A stretch of 36,634 bases of DNA from Aliibacillus thermotolerans (lineage in GTDB: Bacteria > Bacillota > Bacilli > Bacillales > Marinococcaceae), in the NCBI RefSeq assembly GCF_027853235.1, contig NZ_WKJG01000033.1:1-36634 (forward strand). Reading direction: 5' to 3'. Of this stretch, positions 1 to 8,082 are shown piece by piece (within the stretch, counting starts at the first letter, position 1; every line of letters begins with the position of its first letter). Both the position numbers and the translations under genes were made by a program. Under the pieces are notes generated by a model that worked only from the letters and a program-made list of their open reading frames with translations, made no database searches and was not told the DNA's origin.

Positions 1-156
1 TCAAGGACAAGCAGCTACCGCTGTGGCTCTGTGTTTAACCTAGAGATAGAAGTTTTATCAACTAAAATAAGCAGGCTAACTTTTCTACCGGAAATAGGGT
101 TATTTACACAAAATTATTGACACACCCATATGTTAACCATTAGAAATTAGATAGTA
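1..156. other. Left edge, no supported gene; possible insertion-sequence end
   Basis: No complete gene is visible. Frame 1 is open from base 1 to a TGA at 118-120, but the deduced tail resembles nothing I recognise. At 103-123 the sequence TTTACACAAAATTATTGACA reads like the outer end of IS256-family elements as I remember them. The window edge may therefore be the trimmed right end of such an element. This is recall of a pattern, not an alignment. Confidence 0.25.
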
Positions 157-546
157 TTAAAGAACAAACTTTACCAACACTGACATCAACGTAAAAAATA
201 CTAAAATCCCAACAATAAAAATTGTAATCCAAAGAGCATTCCCTTTCTTTTGAAGAATTTTATACTCTTTATAAGTGATTTCTCCTTTTGCAAATCTTAC
301 CCCATTGACATTCGGTTCAATAGAATAATGCTTTCCTTCTAAGTCCTCCAAAATAACTTTTGTAATTAAAGCGGACTTGTTCCCCATTTCCGTTTCAAGA
401 CTTACCCAATCATTTAATCTACTTTGGACTTCAAAACGGTTGCCACCTGCAAAGTCAACCCTAATTAATTTGTATAAGGAGCTTTCCCATATCTTTTTGG
501 ACATTTCATGAGTTTGTTGTTCAATAAAACTATAGGAAAAACACAA
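157..546 (-). CDS. Small membrane protein of unknown function, 129 aa
   Basis: The product is mostly hydrophilic for about 105 residues and ends in one strongly hydrophobic segment (about 106-128), so it looks like a tail-anchored or C-terminally anchored membrane protein. The frame starts with TTG at 544-546, five bases behind a good ribosome binding site (GAGGTGAG, 552-559), which favours this start over the internal ATG at residue 15. No family is recognised. It stands alone between the left edge and the multicopper oxidase, and both are on the minus strand with about 280 bp between them. Function is unknown; the uninterrupted frame and ribosome binding site make it a likely real gene. Confidence 0.6.
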   Translation of the reverse strand: MCFSYSFIEQQTHEMSKKIWESSLYKLIRVDFAGGNRFEVQSRLNDWVSLETEMGNKSALITKVILEDLEGKHYSIEPNVNGVRFAKGEITYKEYKILQKKGNALWITIFIVGILVFFTLMSVLVKFVL

Positions 547-762
547 AATATCTCACCTCGACTTCACTTTTTCTCTGAACCAAAAAAGTGATTTAAGTAC
601 CAATTTACTTTTACTATATCAGATGAAAATATTATAAACTGTTAATTAAAATTGTTATATAAATATTTTTAGTAGAACTTTTCGAGGCAACAGTAGATTA
701 TTTCAAGGATACCTAAAATCTCTTGGCATTAACCAACGTTTTAGGATGAATTGTCAGCAAAA

Positions 763-806
763 TAAAAAGGGGCTGTACGTAATCCAAAACAATCGGTACA
801 GCCCTT
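763..806 (-). terminator. Terminator of the multicopper oxidase gene
   Basis: The arms GGGCTGTAC (770-778) and GTACAGCCC (796-804) form a perfect 9-bp stem. On the minus strand the stem is followed by a T-rich tract (763-768). It lies about 25 bp beyond the stop codon of the oxidase gene. Confidence 0.85.
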
Positions 807-827
807 CTTAATGTTTATTCCGTAAAA

Positions 828-2342
828 TTAGTATACTTCTACTTGCCCCATCATACCGTTATCCTCATGCTCTAGAATATGGCAATGGTACATATAGATT
901 CCCTCTTCTGGAAAGGTGACGAGCAGTCTTACTCTTTCGCCCGGTTCAATAAGAACACTATCTTTCAGCCCTTGTTCATTCGGAGCTGGTTCCCTTCCAT
1001 CACGCGATATGATTTTGAACTGAGTACCATGAATATGGAATGGATGTATCATTCCCCCCATTTCGTCTGGCTTGTTATAAACTTCCCAAACTTCCGAAAC
1101 TCCTTTCTTTTGCCGCAAGTCAATCCGTTCAGGATCGAATTTCTTGCCGTTTATGGTGACCTTATCCATCATTCCAAACAGTTCGATCTCCTTGGAGACC
1201 GGTAAGGATTTTTCTTCTTCTTTAAGGAAGGTAGTGTCATCGGTCCAAGATATGGATTCCATTTCTTCCGTTCCGCCGTCGATATCCAAATCAAAAGGCA
1301 ACAGAGCATTACCTTCTTCATCAGTAATGGCAATTGGCTCATCGGATTCCATTGCTGAAAAATCAATTAGGATTTCAGCACGCTCCGATGGGGACAGCGT
1401 AATCTCATCCATTTCAACCGGCTCATGCAATAACCCGCCATCTGAAGCAATTTGAGTAAATGTGGCTCCATTGCTTAAACGGAACGTGTAATTTCGGGCG
1501 TTCGCGCCGTTTAGGATTCGAAAACGCATCAGCGGTTTTGTCACAGTCAGTTTCGGATTAATCGTACCGTTAACGAGCGATACATCTCCGATTGTTCCAT
1601 CACTGTTCATCAGATTTTTATAATCAAGTTGCTTGTTTTCGTCAAAGAGACGATCCTGAAAAATGAGAGGGATATCATCTACACCATAAGTATGTGGCAA
1701 AGCAGGAGCTTCTTCATCCGTCTCCTCCACGTAGAGCATTCCTGCAAGCCCTTTGAAAACTTGTTCAGCAGTCGATTTGTGTGGATGTGGGTGATACCAC
1801 AATGTCGCTGCCGGCTGATCGGCTTTTAAGGTGACGATTTTACTTTCCCCCGGCTGAATTACATCACTCGGACCACCATCCTCAGTTCCCGGTACTTCAA
1901 GACCGTGCCAGTGAAAGGTTGTTGGTTCGTTTAATTCATTCCGGACTTTCACTTTAACGGTTTCCCCCTCTTTAAGCTGTAAAGTCGGTCCCAACAAATT
2001 CCCATTATATCCGTAAGTATTGGTTAGAGAGCCATCAAAGAATTGCGTCGTGCCTTCTTGTGCGACCACCTCATAATCGAAATCTGAGTCCTTCTGTTTT
2101 TCTAGCAGGGGTGGTATTACTAACTCCTGAGTTCCTTTGGAGGCTTGAAGAGGGGGGATATTATCATGGTCCATGTGTTCTTCCATACCTTCCATGTCCC
2201 CGTGGTTCATATCCATATTTTCTTCATGTTGCATTTCTCCAGATTCCATAGTTTGTTCTACAGACTGTTGTTCTGTTGTGATATTTGTGCAACCCGTCAA
2301 TATTAGCAACAAGCCTGCACCTGTCAATATACTTTTTTTCAT
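828..2342 (-). CDS. Lipoprotein multicopper oxidase (copper resistance / laccase-like)
   Basis: A 504-aa three-cupredoxin oxidase that probably oxidises Cu(I) or another substrate outside the membrane with reduction of O2 to water. The N-terminus is a lipoprotein signal with lipobox LTGC (Cys18), so the enzyme should be anchored on the outer face of the membrane. Residues 32-60 are very rich in Met, His and Asp, a typical copper-capturing arm. Copper ligands are visible as HWHG (144-147), WYHPHPH (182-188), HPFHIHG near residue 434, and HCHILEH (486-492) followed by MM, giving the type 1 and trinuclear centres. Length and motifs fit the Mco/CueO/CotA superfamily. The gene is divergent from the YdhK-like lipoprotein, and the two probably act together in periplasm-equivalent copper handling. 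The family is certain; the substrate is inferred. Confidence 0.93.
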   Translation of the reverse strand: MKKSILTGAGLLLILTGCTNITTEQQSVEQTMESGEMQHEENMDMNHGDMEGMEEHMDHDNIPPLQASKGTQELVIPPLLEKQKDSDFDYEVVAQEGTTQFFDGSLTNTYGYNGNLLGPTLQLKEGETVKVKVRNELNEPTTFHWHGLEVPGTEDGGPSDVIQPGESKIVTLKADQPAATLWYHPHPHKSTAEQVFKGLAGMLYVEETDEEAPALPHTYGVDDIPLIFQDRLFDENKQLDYKNLMNSDGTIGDVSLVNGTINPKLTVTKPLMRFRILNGANARNYTFRLSNGATFTQIASDGGLLHEPVEMDEITLSPSERAEILIDFSAMESDEPIAITDEEGNALLPFDLDIDGGTEEMESISWTDDTTFLKEEEKSLPVSKEIELFGMMDKVTINGKKFDPERIDLRQKKGVSEVWEVYNKPDEMGGMIHPFHIHGTQFKIISRDGREPAPNEQGLKDSVLIEPGERVRLLVTFPEEGIYMYHCHILEHEDNGMMGQVEVY

Positions 2343-2781
2343 TTGTTCGCTCCTTTATTCGTCAAGTATAAGTTGTTGAAAATATCATTTCGGTTTTTGC
2401 ATTTTAGATTTCTGATGAGTTATTTAGTTGTAATCACCACGAGTTAGAAAATTACCTTTAATACATTTTCCTCCTTCCCTTGCCATTCAATCTATCGTCG
2501 CAATTATCATACCGAACAAATATCGAGAAATAATGCATATTGGAGTAAAAACTAATCACTATTTAATTTAGATGTTGAGTATAAAATGGATTATTCTACT
2601 GAAATGTCATTGATATTAAATGACACTGTATTTTTCATAACCTTTTGTAATCCACTTGGAAAAGGGATGAAGATTTGTCTTAGAAATATTGTAATTCATA
2701 TTTTGCAAAGTCTGCATATAATCTGCAAATTCACTGGTTAGAATATAAGCAAGCTTTATTTTATTAGGAGGGATTATTTAA
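2343..2781. promoter_or_regulatory. Divergent intergenic region with an operator-like inverted repeat
   Basis: This 439-bp AT-rich gap separates the two divergent copper-related genes and must hold both promoters. The clearest element is TGTCATT (2605-2611) and AATGACA (2619-2625) around a 7-bp spacer, a 21-bp dyad of operator size. It does not match the CopY (TACAnnTGTA) operator or a GC-rich CsoR site. A TATAAT at 2717-2722 could serve the ydhK-like gene, but no convincing -35 pairs with it. Confidence 0.4.
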
Positions 2782-3417
2782 ATGCAAAGTAGAAAAATCG
2801 TAATAGGGATAATTACTATATTCACAGTACTTATCTTATCTGCATGTGCAGGTGCAAATGAAGGAGAAAATATAGAAACCGAATCTAATACGGAAGAAAA
2901 TGTGGAATCCAATAATGATGAAATGGATATGGAAGAATCTGATACCAACGAAGATATGGAAGGCATGGATCATTCTGGTATGAACCATTCTAGCACTGGC
3001 GAAGTCCCAGAAGGCTTACAAAAATCGGATAACCCAACTTATGAGGTTGGCAGCCAAGCTATAATTGAATCTGATCATATGCCGGGAATGAAAGGTGCAG
3101 AGGCAACAATCGTTGGAGCATATGATACCACGGTATATACTGTTTCCTACACGCCTACAACCAGTGGGGAACCGGTAGAAAATCACAAATGGGTCATCCA
3201 CGAGGAGATTGAAGGAGCCGGGGAAGAACCATTTGAACCGGGTACTGAGGTGACCTTAAATACGGATCATATGGAAGGAATGAACGGGGCTGATGCAGTT
3301 ATTGATTCTGCCGAAGAAACAACGGTATATATGGTTGATTTTGTAACAACTGATACAGGAGATGAAGTAAAAAACCACAAGTGGGTAACGGAAAGTGAAT
3401 TGTCATCAGTAGAATAA
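2782..3417 (+). CDS. ydhK: YdhK-family lipoprotein with two DUF1541 repeats
   Basis: A 211-aa secreted lipoprotein. The signal peptide ends in LSAC (Cys about 21). Residues 22-75 form an acidic, Asn/Glu/Met-rich linker with HxGMNH-like metal-friendly motifs. Two homologous units of about 60 residues follow, each starting with SDHMPGM or TDHMEGM and ending in NHKWV, the signature of the DUF1541 repeat. A strong ribosome binding site (GGAGGG) precedes the ATG. DUF1541 proteins are often found beside copper oxidases and copper ATPases in Firmicutes, and here the gene faces a multicopper oxidase. Metal buffering at the cell surface is therefore a reasonable inference; the biochemical role is not established. 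Confidence 0.85.
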   Translation: MQSRKIVIGIITIFTVLILSACAGANEGENIETESNTEENVESNNDEMDMEESDTNEDMEGMDHSGMNHSSTGEVPEGLQKSDNPTYEVGSQAIIESDHMPGMKGAEATIVGAYDTTVYTVSYTPTTSGEPVENHKWVIHEEIEGAGEEPFEPGTEVTLNTDHMEGMNGADAVIDSAEETTVYMVDFVTTDTGDEVKNHKWVTESELSSVE

Positions 3418-3430
3418 TTATTAAATTAGG

Positions 3431-3460
3431 GACTTATCCAAATCGGGTAGGTTCTTTTTT
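3431..3460 (+). terminator. Terminator after the ydhK-like gene
   Basis: A nine-pair stem with one bulged T and several G-T pairs (3431-3439 with 3445-3454) is followed at once by six Ts. It lies 14 bp after the stop codon. Confidence 0.7.
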
Positions 3461-3676
3461 AGTAGTTGAATTGGGAGAGGTACTTGCTATTATTTACATA
3501 TATATAGGTAAGTTGTATAACTCTATCTGACACAATAAACATTCGTTGCTACTACTATGGAATAATCACCAAGATTAATGCACTTCTGAAATTTTAATGA
3601 AAAGGGAAGGAGAACTACAAAGTTGACCTAGAAGGAGAAAGTAGAGAATAAAAGAAAGAATACAAAAAGAATTTAA

Positions 3677-4046
3677 GTAACAGAGCTAGTTAGAAATACA
3701 ACAAACTCCAAAATTATTCACCTTGTAGAAGAAACACAAGATGAACGCACACCATCTCAAGCGTTTGTAGATAAATTTGCAAAATATTATACACTTATTA
3801 TTATTTGGTGGGAGCTGGGGAACTTGGGCTTATCAAGGGCAAGCTGTTCTTGTCGTTGGTTGTCCTTGTGCATTAGTTATTTCAATTGTTTCAGCAATTG
3901 GAAATGCAGCTAAAAAAGGTGTGCTTATCAAAGGCGGAATTTATCTAGGAGAAATGGGTGCCTTAAAAGCGATTGCTTTTGACAAAACTGGTGCATTAAC
4001 AAAAGGGATTCCTGTTGTAACAGATTTTAATGTGTTGAACAGTTAA
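3677..4046 (+). pseudogene. Remnant of a CadA/ZntA-type heavy-metal P1B-ATPase
   Basis: Two frames must be joined to see the match. From about 3677 to 3795 one frame encodes a run containing SKIIHLVEE and [15 protein letters not shown]-like residues (here [15 protein letters not shown]), typical of the stretch before transmembrane helix 5. From about 3800 another frame gives [11 protein letters not shown], the CPC metal site, then [15 protein letters not shown] and the phosphorylation motif DKTGALTKG. Relative to the family, the hydrophobic stretch before CPC is shortened. The CPC segment lacks the usual TPVA-like residues, and the DKTGT motif reads DKTGA. Both the N-terminal half and everything after the P-site are absent, so this cannot be a working pump. 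Decay after capture by the island is inferred. Confidence 0.85.
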
Positions 4047-4161
4047 TGGTACATTCAACGACTTATTTTCACTTCTTTAAAATATATCCGATAATTAAAG
4101 GGAGAATCTTTAAAGAAGATGTAAACCAATTTATTTAATATGGAGACACAGGATAGAATAG

Positions 4162-4206
4162 AAAGAACGCATCATAAGCTAAAATTTGATGTGTTCTTTT
4201 TTTCTC
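4162..4206. terminator. Convergent terminator between the ATPase remnant and the ACR3 gene
   Basis: Arms AAAGAACGCATCA (4162-4174) and TGATGTGTTCTTT (4188-4200) form a 13-pair stem with one G-T pair, followed by T7 on the plus strand. A short A run before the left arm may let it work weakly on the minus strand, where the extended permease frame ends at 4207. Confidence 0.75.
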
Positions 4207-5160
4207 TTATGTGGTCTTACCTTTAGAGATAAACAATAAAATCTGAGTGATAATAGCAAGTATAGGTAATTCCAATAATGGACCTATAACTAATGTTAAA
4301 GCAATTAAAGGTTGATCCGGAAATGCTGTCATAGCAATTGCTAAAGCTATAGGTGAATTTCTAGCTAAAGTGGTCATATTCAAACTGACTTTATCAGATT
4401 GCTAGAATTTCAGAAGCTGCCCAATTTTCCGGCCAACGATAAAGTTTATTACAAAATATAGAAGAATAGGGATTGTTAACTTCCACAATAAATTTAGGTT
4501 ATCAAGTAGTAATTGTCCTTGAGAAGCAAACATTGCAACGATTGCAAGGCTTAGAGAAATAATTGGTAGCGCACTTAATTTCGATAATAGATTTTTAGCG
4601 AACTGTTGTTTACTTTTCAATAATGCTTTTGTTAAGACTGATAAAGCTAGTGGGATGAATAATACAATCAGTATACTTTCAACCAAAAAGGAAAGTTCAA
4701 TAAATCCTGTAGTTCCACCGAAAATTAGAAGATAAACGGGTAGTAAGAAAACCTGTAATAGTAAATTTAAAGGCAAAATAGCAGTTGATAAAGCAACATT
4801 TCCCTTTGCTAAACCTGTAAAGATTATGTACCAATCAGTACAAGGAGTAACCATTAACATGATAAAACCAATATATAATGCAGGGTTATCACCTAAAAAT
4901 AGTAAAGCTAATAGCCACGCTAAAAGAGGTGTCCAAAGAAAATTCATGATGACTGTAGTAGATGTGAACTTTAATTTTTTAAAAGACTTTCTTATTTCTT
5001 CAAAAGGAATTTGTAAGAAGGTAATATAAAGCATTGATATTAATAACGGTACAATAAAACTCTCTGCACTCGTTCTTATTGGTTCTAATTGTCCTAGACT
5101 TATGCCTATGATTACTGCTAAGAAAATAATAAATGTATACATCTTTTCGAATAAACCCAT
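4207..5160 (-). pseudogene. ACR3/BASS-type arsenite permease interrupted by an in-frame TAG
   Basis: The first 252 codons encode a polytopic membrane protein with TPCTDWYIIFTGLAKGN, the conserved Cys-containing stretch of ACR3-like As(III) efflux permeases. Translation meets TAG at 4402-4404 after GQLLKF. The same frame then stays open for 64 more codons to TAA at 4207-4209 and encodes typical ACR3 C-terminal sequence ([15 protein letters not shown], then FPDQPLIAL and [10 protein letters not shown]). No base is missing or added: a single nonsense codon removes the last two or so helices. The full length would be about 317 residues, normal for the family. The ATG has a GGGGTGAT ribosome binding site. 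The gene is divergent from arsR-arsB-arsC, whose ArsB may make it dispensable. A sequencing error is the main alternative. Confidence 0.85.
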
Positions 5161-5267
5161 TTCATAATCACCCCAACGACAAGATAACTGTTATTCACGC
5201 CATTTTACCACAGAGTAACGACTTTAAGTTTTTTAGTAACTGAGAAATATTATTGGTTTGTAACTTT

Positions 5268-5333
5268 AATACATAAAGTAAAATAGACATCAATAATTAT
5301 ACATGCATTATTGCTAAACGTGCTTTATGTATT
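5268..5333. repeat. Nested inverted repeats in the divergent ars intergenic region
   Basis: Outer arms AATACATAAAG (5268-5278) and CTTTATGTATT (5323-5333) are perfect 11-bp complements. Inside lie CAATAAT (5291-5297) and ATTATTG (5307-5313), almost concentric with the outer pair. The region sits between the permease and arsR. It could form a cruciform or RNA hairpin, or hold operators for a regulator. No homology is claimed. Confidence 0.5.
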
Positions 5334-5399
5334 ATTGATACAGGTTGTTGAATAAAACATCATTTTAAATGTCACATTTTAATGAAATATTTTATTGTA

Positions 5400-5421
5400 T
5401 ATATAAGCAAATAGTTATATA
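5400..5421 (+). promoter_or_regulatory. Probable ArsR operator before arsR
   Basis: TATATAA (5400-5406) and TTATATA (5415-5421) form a perfect 7-bp dyad with the 8-bp spacer gcaaatag. It resembles the ATATA-rich inverted repeats bound by SmtB/ArsR repressors. It lies 36 bp upstream of the arsR start, where autorepression would act. Confidence 0.65.
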
Positions 5422-5456
5422 CTAATGTTGTAATGAAATTATAAGGAGGAGATGAT

Positions 5457-5801
5457 GTGCTGCAAACAACCATTGAAATGGAAAAGGCTGCAGTTATTTT
5501 AAAATTATTGGGTGATAAAACAAGATTAACGATTATGAAATTAATTGATAATCAAGCTTGTTGTGTCTGTGAATTTGTTGAAATATTTCAAGTCAGTCAG
5601 CCATCGATTAGTCAGCATTTACGTAAGTTGAAAGACTTAGGATTGGTTAAGGAAGAAAGAAAAGGGCAATGGATATTTTACTCCGTAGATAAGGAAAATG
5701 AATATTATTCATTTATTAAACCTATTCTTGATCAATTACCTAATCAAGATTACAAATTAAAAGAACTTGAAGAAAATGGTACACGAATTTCTTGTTGTTA
5801 A
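5457..5801 (+). CDS. arsR: ArsR-family arsenic-responsive repressor
   Basis: A 114-aa winged-helix dimeric repressor that should leave its operator when As(III) or Sb(III) binds. The metal site is visible in helix 3 as CCVCEF (Cys35, Cys36, Cys38), matching the CVC arsenite site of plasmid ArsR proteins. The recognition helix SQPSISQHLRKLKDLGLV and wing KGQWIFYSV follow. The protein ends in ISCC, a Cys pair also common in the group. It starts with GTG, five bases after AAGGAGGAG (5443-5451); upstream ATGs are out of frame. arsB begins 16 bp after its stop, so it is the first gene of an arsR-arsB-arsC operon, preceded by the inverted repeat at 5400-5421. Confidence 0.93.
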   Translation: MLQTTIEMEKAAVILKLLGDKTRLTIMKLIDNQACCVCEFVEIFQVSQPSISQHLRKLKDLGLVKEERKGQWIFYSVDKENEYYSFIKPILDQLPNQDYKLKELEENGTRISCC

Positions 5802-5816
5802 ATTGGAGGTATTATT

Positions 5817-7115
5817 TTGTCTACAACGCTTATACTCGCAATATTAATTTTTATTGCAACCCTAGTACTAGTAATATGGCAGCCAAAGGGCTTAAACATT
5901 GGCTGGTCCGCAATGGGTGGAGCTGTAATTGCCTTATTAGTAGGGGTAGTAGGATTCAGTGATGTTCTTGAAGTAATTGACATCACATGGAATGCAACGC
6001 TATCCTTTGTCGCAATTATCCTTATTTCTTTAATACTAGATGAGATTGGATTATTCGAATGGGCAGCACTGCACATGGCACGGGTAGCAAAAGGTCATGG
6101 AATAAAAATGTTTGTTTACATTAGTATTTTAGGTGCAGTTGTTGCAGCATTATTTGCGAATGACGGAGCGGCACTTATCCTAACACCGATTGTTCTTGCA
6201 ATGGTGCGAAATTTGAATTTTAAAGAAAAAATGATATTCCCTTTCATTATGGCAAGTGGATTTATTGCGGATACAACTTCATTACCATTTATTGTAAGTA
6301 ACTTAGTAAATATCGTTTCTGCAGACTTCTTTGGCATTGGATTTGTTGAATATGCTTCGCGGATGATTATTCCGAACTTATTTTCACTAATTGCAACCAT
6401 TTCGGTATTACTAATCTACTTTAGAAAAAGTATCCCTAAGAATTATGATTTATCGAAACTTAGGGAACCGAAAGAAGCAATAAACGATATAAAGATGTTT
6501 CGCCTTTCTTGGTATGTTCTCGGATTATTAGTAATTGGCTATTTTAGTAGCGAATTCATAAATTTACCAGTATCTATTATTGCTGGGGCCATAGCTATAT
6601 TCTTTATCATAATGGCCAGACGTAGTGCCGCTGTTAATACGAAAAAAGTTATTAAAGGCGCTCCGTGGAATATCGTTATTTTTTCAATTGGAATGTATGT
6701 CGTCGTATATGGATTGGGAAATGCCGGGCTGACCTCTGCGCTCGCAAGTGTTCTTCAAACTGTGGCTGAACAAGGATTATTCGTTGCTACAGTTGGAATG
6801 GGTTTTATAGCTGCTTTCCTGTCATCGATTATGAATAATATGCCAACCGTAATGATTGATGCATTAGCCATTGCTGAAACGAATACTTCTGGTGTATTAA
6901 GAGAAGCGCTTGTTTATGCTAACGTAGTTGGTTCGGATTTAGGACCAAAAATTACGCCAATTGGTTCACTAGCAACCTTAGTGTGGCTCCATGTACTTTC
7001 CCAAAAAGGAATTAAAATTTCATGGGGAACCTATTTTAAAACCGGGATTGTTTTAACTATCCCAATACTTTTTATTACTTTAGTAGGTCTTTATCTAACA
7101 CTTCTACTATTTTAA
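5817..7115 (+). CDS. arsB: ArsB arsenite efflux permease
   Basis: A 432-aa inner-membrane transporter of the ArsB/NhaD (ion transporter) superfamily that expels As(III) and Sb(III). The sequence is hydrophobic throughout with roughly 11-12 membrane spans. It carries family blocks such as [36 protein letters not shown] and [14 protein letters not shown]. The length agrees with staphylococcal ArsB (about 430). The start is TTG at 5817 behind GGAGG (5804-5808); no nearby ATG suits better. It lies between arsR and arsC with short gaps. Because this permease is intact, it probably carries arsenite export here while the ACR3-type gene at 4207-5160 is broken. Confidence 0.93.
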   Translation: MSTTLILAILIFIATLVLVIWQPKGLNIGWSAMGGAVIALLVGVVGFSDVLEVIDITWNATLSFVAIILISLILDEIGLFEWAALHMARVAKGHGIKMFVYISILGAVVAALFANDGAALILTPIVLAMVRNLNFKEKMIFPFIMASGFIADTTSLPFIVSNLVNIVSADFFGIGFVEYASRMIIPNLFSLIATISVLLIYFRKSIPKNYDLSKLREPKEAINDIKMFRLSWYVLGLLVIGYFSSEFINLPVSIIAGAIAIFFIIMARRSAAVNTKKVIKGAPWNIVIFSIGMYVVVYGLGNAGLTSALASVLQTVAEQGLFVATVGMGFIAAFLSSIMNNMPTVMIDALAIAETNTSGVLREALVYANVVGSDLGPKITPIGSLATLVWLHVLSQKGIKISWGTYFKTGIVLTIPILFITLVGLYLTLLLF

Positions 7116-7130
7116 AAAGGAGAATGAATT

Positions 7131-7550
7131 ATGGCTAAAAAAACAATTTATTTCTTATGTACAGGGAACTCATGCCGTAGTCAAATGGCAGAGGGATGGG
7201 CGAAAAAATATCTCGGAGATGAATGGGAAGTTAGAAGTGCAGGGATTGAGGCACATGGACTAAACCCAAATGCGGTAAAAGCAATGAATGAAGTTAAAAT
7301 TGACATTTCTAACCAAAAATCAGAGAAAATTGACGTAGAATTTTTGAATACCGCAACATTGGTGGTAACGTTATGTGGAGATGCCAAAGACCGCTGTCCA
7401 GTGACACCACCTCACGTAAAACGTGAACATTGGGGCTTTGACGATCCAGCCAAAGCAGAAGGTACGGAAGAAGAAGTTTGGAAAGTGTTTCAGCGCGTTC
7501 GGGATGAAATAGGAGAACGGATTAAGCGATTTGCTGAAACAGGTGAATAA
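7131..7550 (+). CDS. arsC: Arsenate reductase, thioredoxin-coupled type
   Basis: A 139-aa cytoplasmic enzyme that reduces arsenate to arsenite for export by ArsB. The low-molecular-weight phosphatase-like P-loop is CTGNSCRSQ with nucleophile Cys10. The relay cysteines are Cys82 and Cys89 in [10 protein letters not shown], at the same positions as in the pI258 ArsC. Regeneration by thioredoxin is therefore expected. Length and C-terminus are normal. It follows arsB by 15 bp with AAAGGAG before the ATG and is in the same operon. Confidence 0.96.
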   Translation: MAKKTIYFLCTGNSCRSQMAEGWAKKYLGDEWEVRSAGIEAHGLNPNAVKAMNEVKIDISNQKSEKIDVEFLNTATLVVTLCGDAKDRCPVTPPHVKREHWGFDDPAKAEGTEEEVWKVFQRVRDEIGERIKRFAETGE

Positions 7551-7599
7551 TAGGGAATGATGAGGCATGTTGATACGCAAGCCTTATCTTTTCGGTTTC

Positions 7600-7620
7600 T
7601 ATATAAGTATATAACTATAC
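7600..7620 (+). promoter_or_regulatory. Second ArsR-type operator candidate, before the arsD remnant
   Basis: AGTATATAACTAT (7606-7618) is the exact reverse complement of 5411-5423 in the operator before arsR. The surrounding AT-rich segment TATATAAGTATATAA keeps the same style. Its position in the 90-bp gap between arsC and the arsD-like frame suggests a separate ArsR- or ArsD-controlled promoter. Confidence 0.5.
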
Positions 7621-7639
7621 ATCAATAAAGAAGTTGTTC

Positions 7640-7873
7640 ATGATGAAAAAGGTAGAAATGTTTGACCCAGCAAAATGTTGTTCTACAGGTGTTTGTGGAC
7701 CGAGTGTCGATCCAGATTTAACTAGAGTTGCATCAGCTGTTTATTCCCTTGAACAAAAGGGTGTTACTGGTAATGCGGCTCAGAATGTATTAATTAATAT
7801 GAGTTTTAAAGAGGTATTTAACCTGTCTGGTGGGAATAAGAATTATCAGAGTTTTAAAAAGGGAAAACAATAA
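7640..7873 (+). pseudogene. arsD: Shortened ArsD (arsenic metallochaperone/repressor)
   Basis: The first 45 or so residues are clear ArsD: EMFDPAKCCSTGVCGPSVDP keeps the Cys pair and third Cys that bind As(III), then TRVASAVYSLEQKG. After that the expected ArsD fold (the DxxRYNLA block and the C-terminal half) is missing. Instead there are about 30 residues with only a faint AQNVLIN match and a basic tail. Full ArsD has about 120 residues; this has 77 or 78. Start is one of two adjacent ATGs (7640, 7643) with a weak ribosome binding site. No arsA is present downstream, so the chaperone role for ArsA is lost here. It may be a decaying gene, or a short As-binding peptide that still works. Confidence 0.75.
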
Positions 7874-7898
7874 TCATAAAACGACTGATAAGTGAAAT

Positions 7899-7927
7899 AA
7901 AAGGTAGGGAGAACTTCCAACCTTTTT
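7899..7927 (+). terminator. Terminator of the ars operon
   Basis: AAAAGGT and ACCTTTTT pair around an inner GGA/TCC stem, ending in T5. It is about 26 bp after the arsD-like stop. Confidence 0.65.
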
Positions 7928-8032
7928 AAATTTATCTTAACCATTTACTAGTGGGGGCAATTTTATAATAAAAAACCACTTTTCATTGAAGGAGAATACT
8001 TTAGTAGGGAAATTTTAATAATATATATCTAC

Positions 8033-8064
8033 TTGACCATGTACTGTAGTACATGGTTTATAAT
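8033..8064 (+). promoter_or_regulatory. MerR-type promoter and operator
   Basis: TTGACC (8033-8038) and TATAAT (8059-8064) are separated by 20 bp, the stretched spacing typical of MerR-activated promoters. Between them is a perfect dyad, CCATGTAC (8037-8044) and GTACATGG (8049-8056), with spacer TGTA. The GTAC/GTAC core matches known mer operators. It stands just before merR, so MerR should repress without Hg(II) and activate with it. Confidence 0.92.
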
Positions 8065-8082
8065 TTTATTGAGGTGAAAATA

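Noticed and set aside
879-1455. Plus-strand frames within the oxidase gene
   Set aside because: They are antisense shadows of the multicopper oxidase, whose copper motifs are unmistakable.
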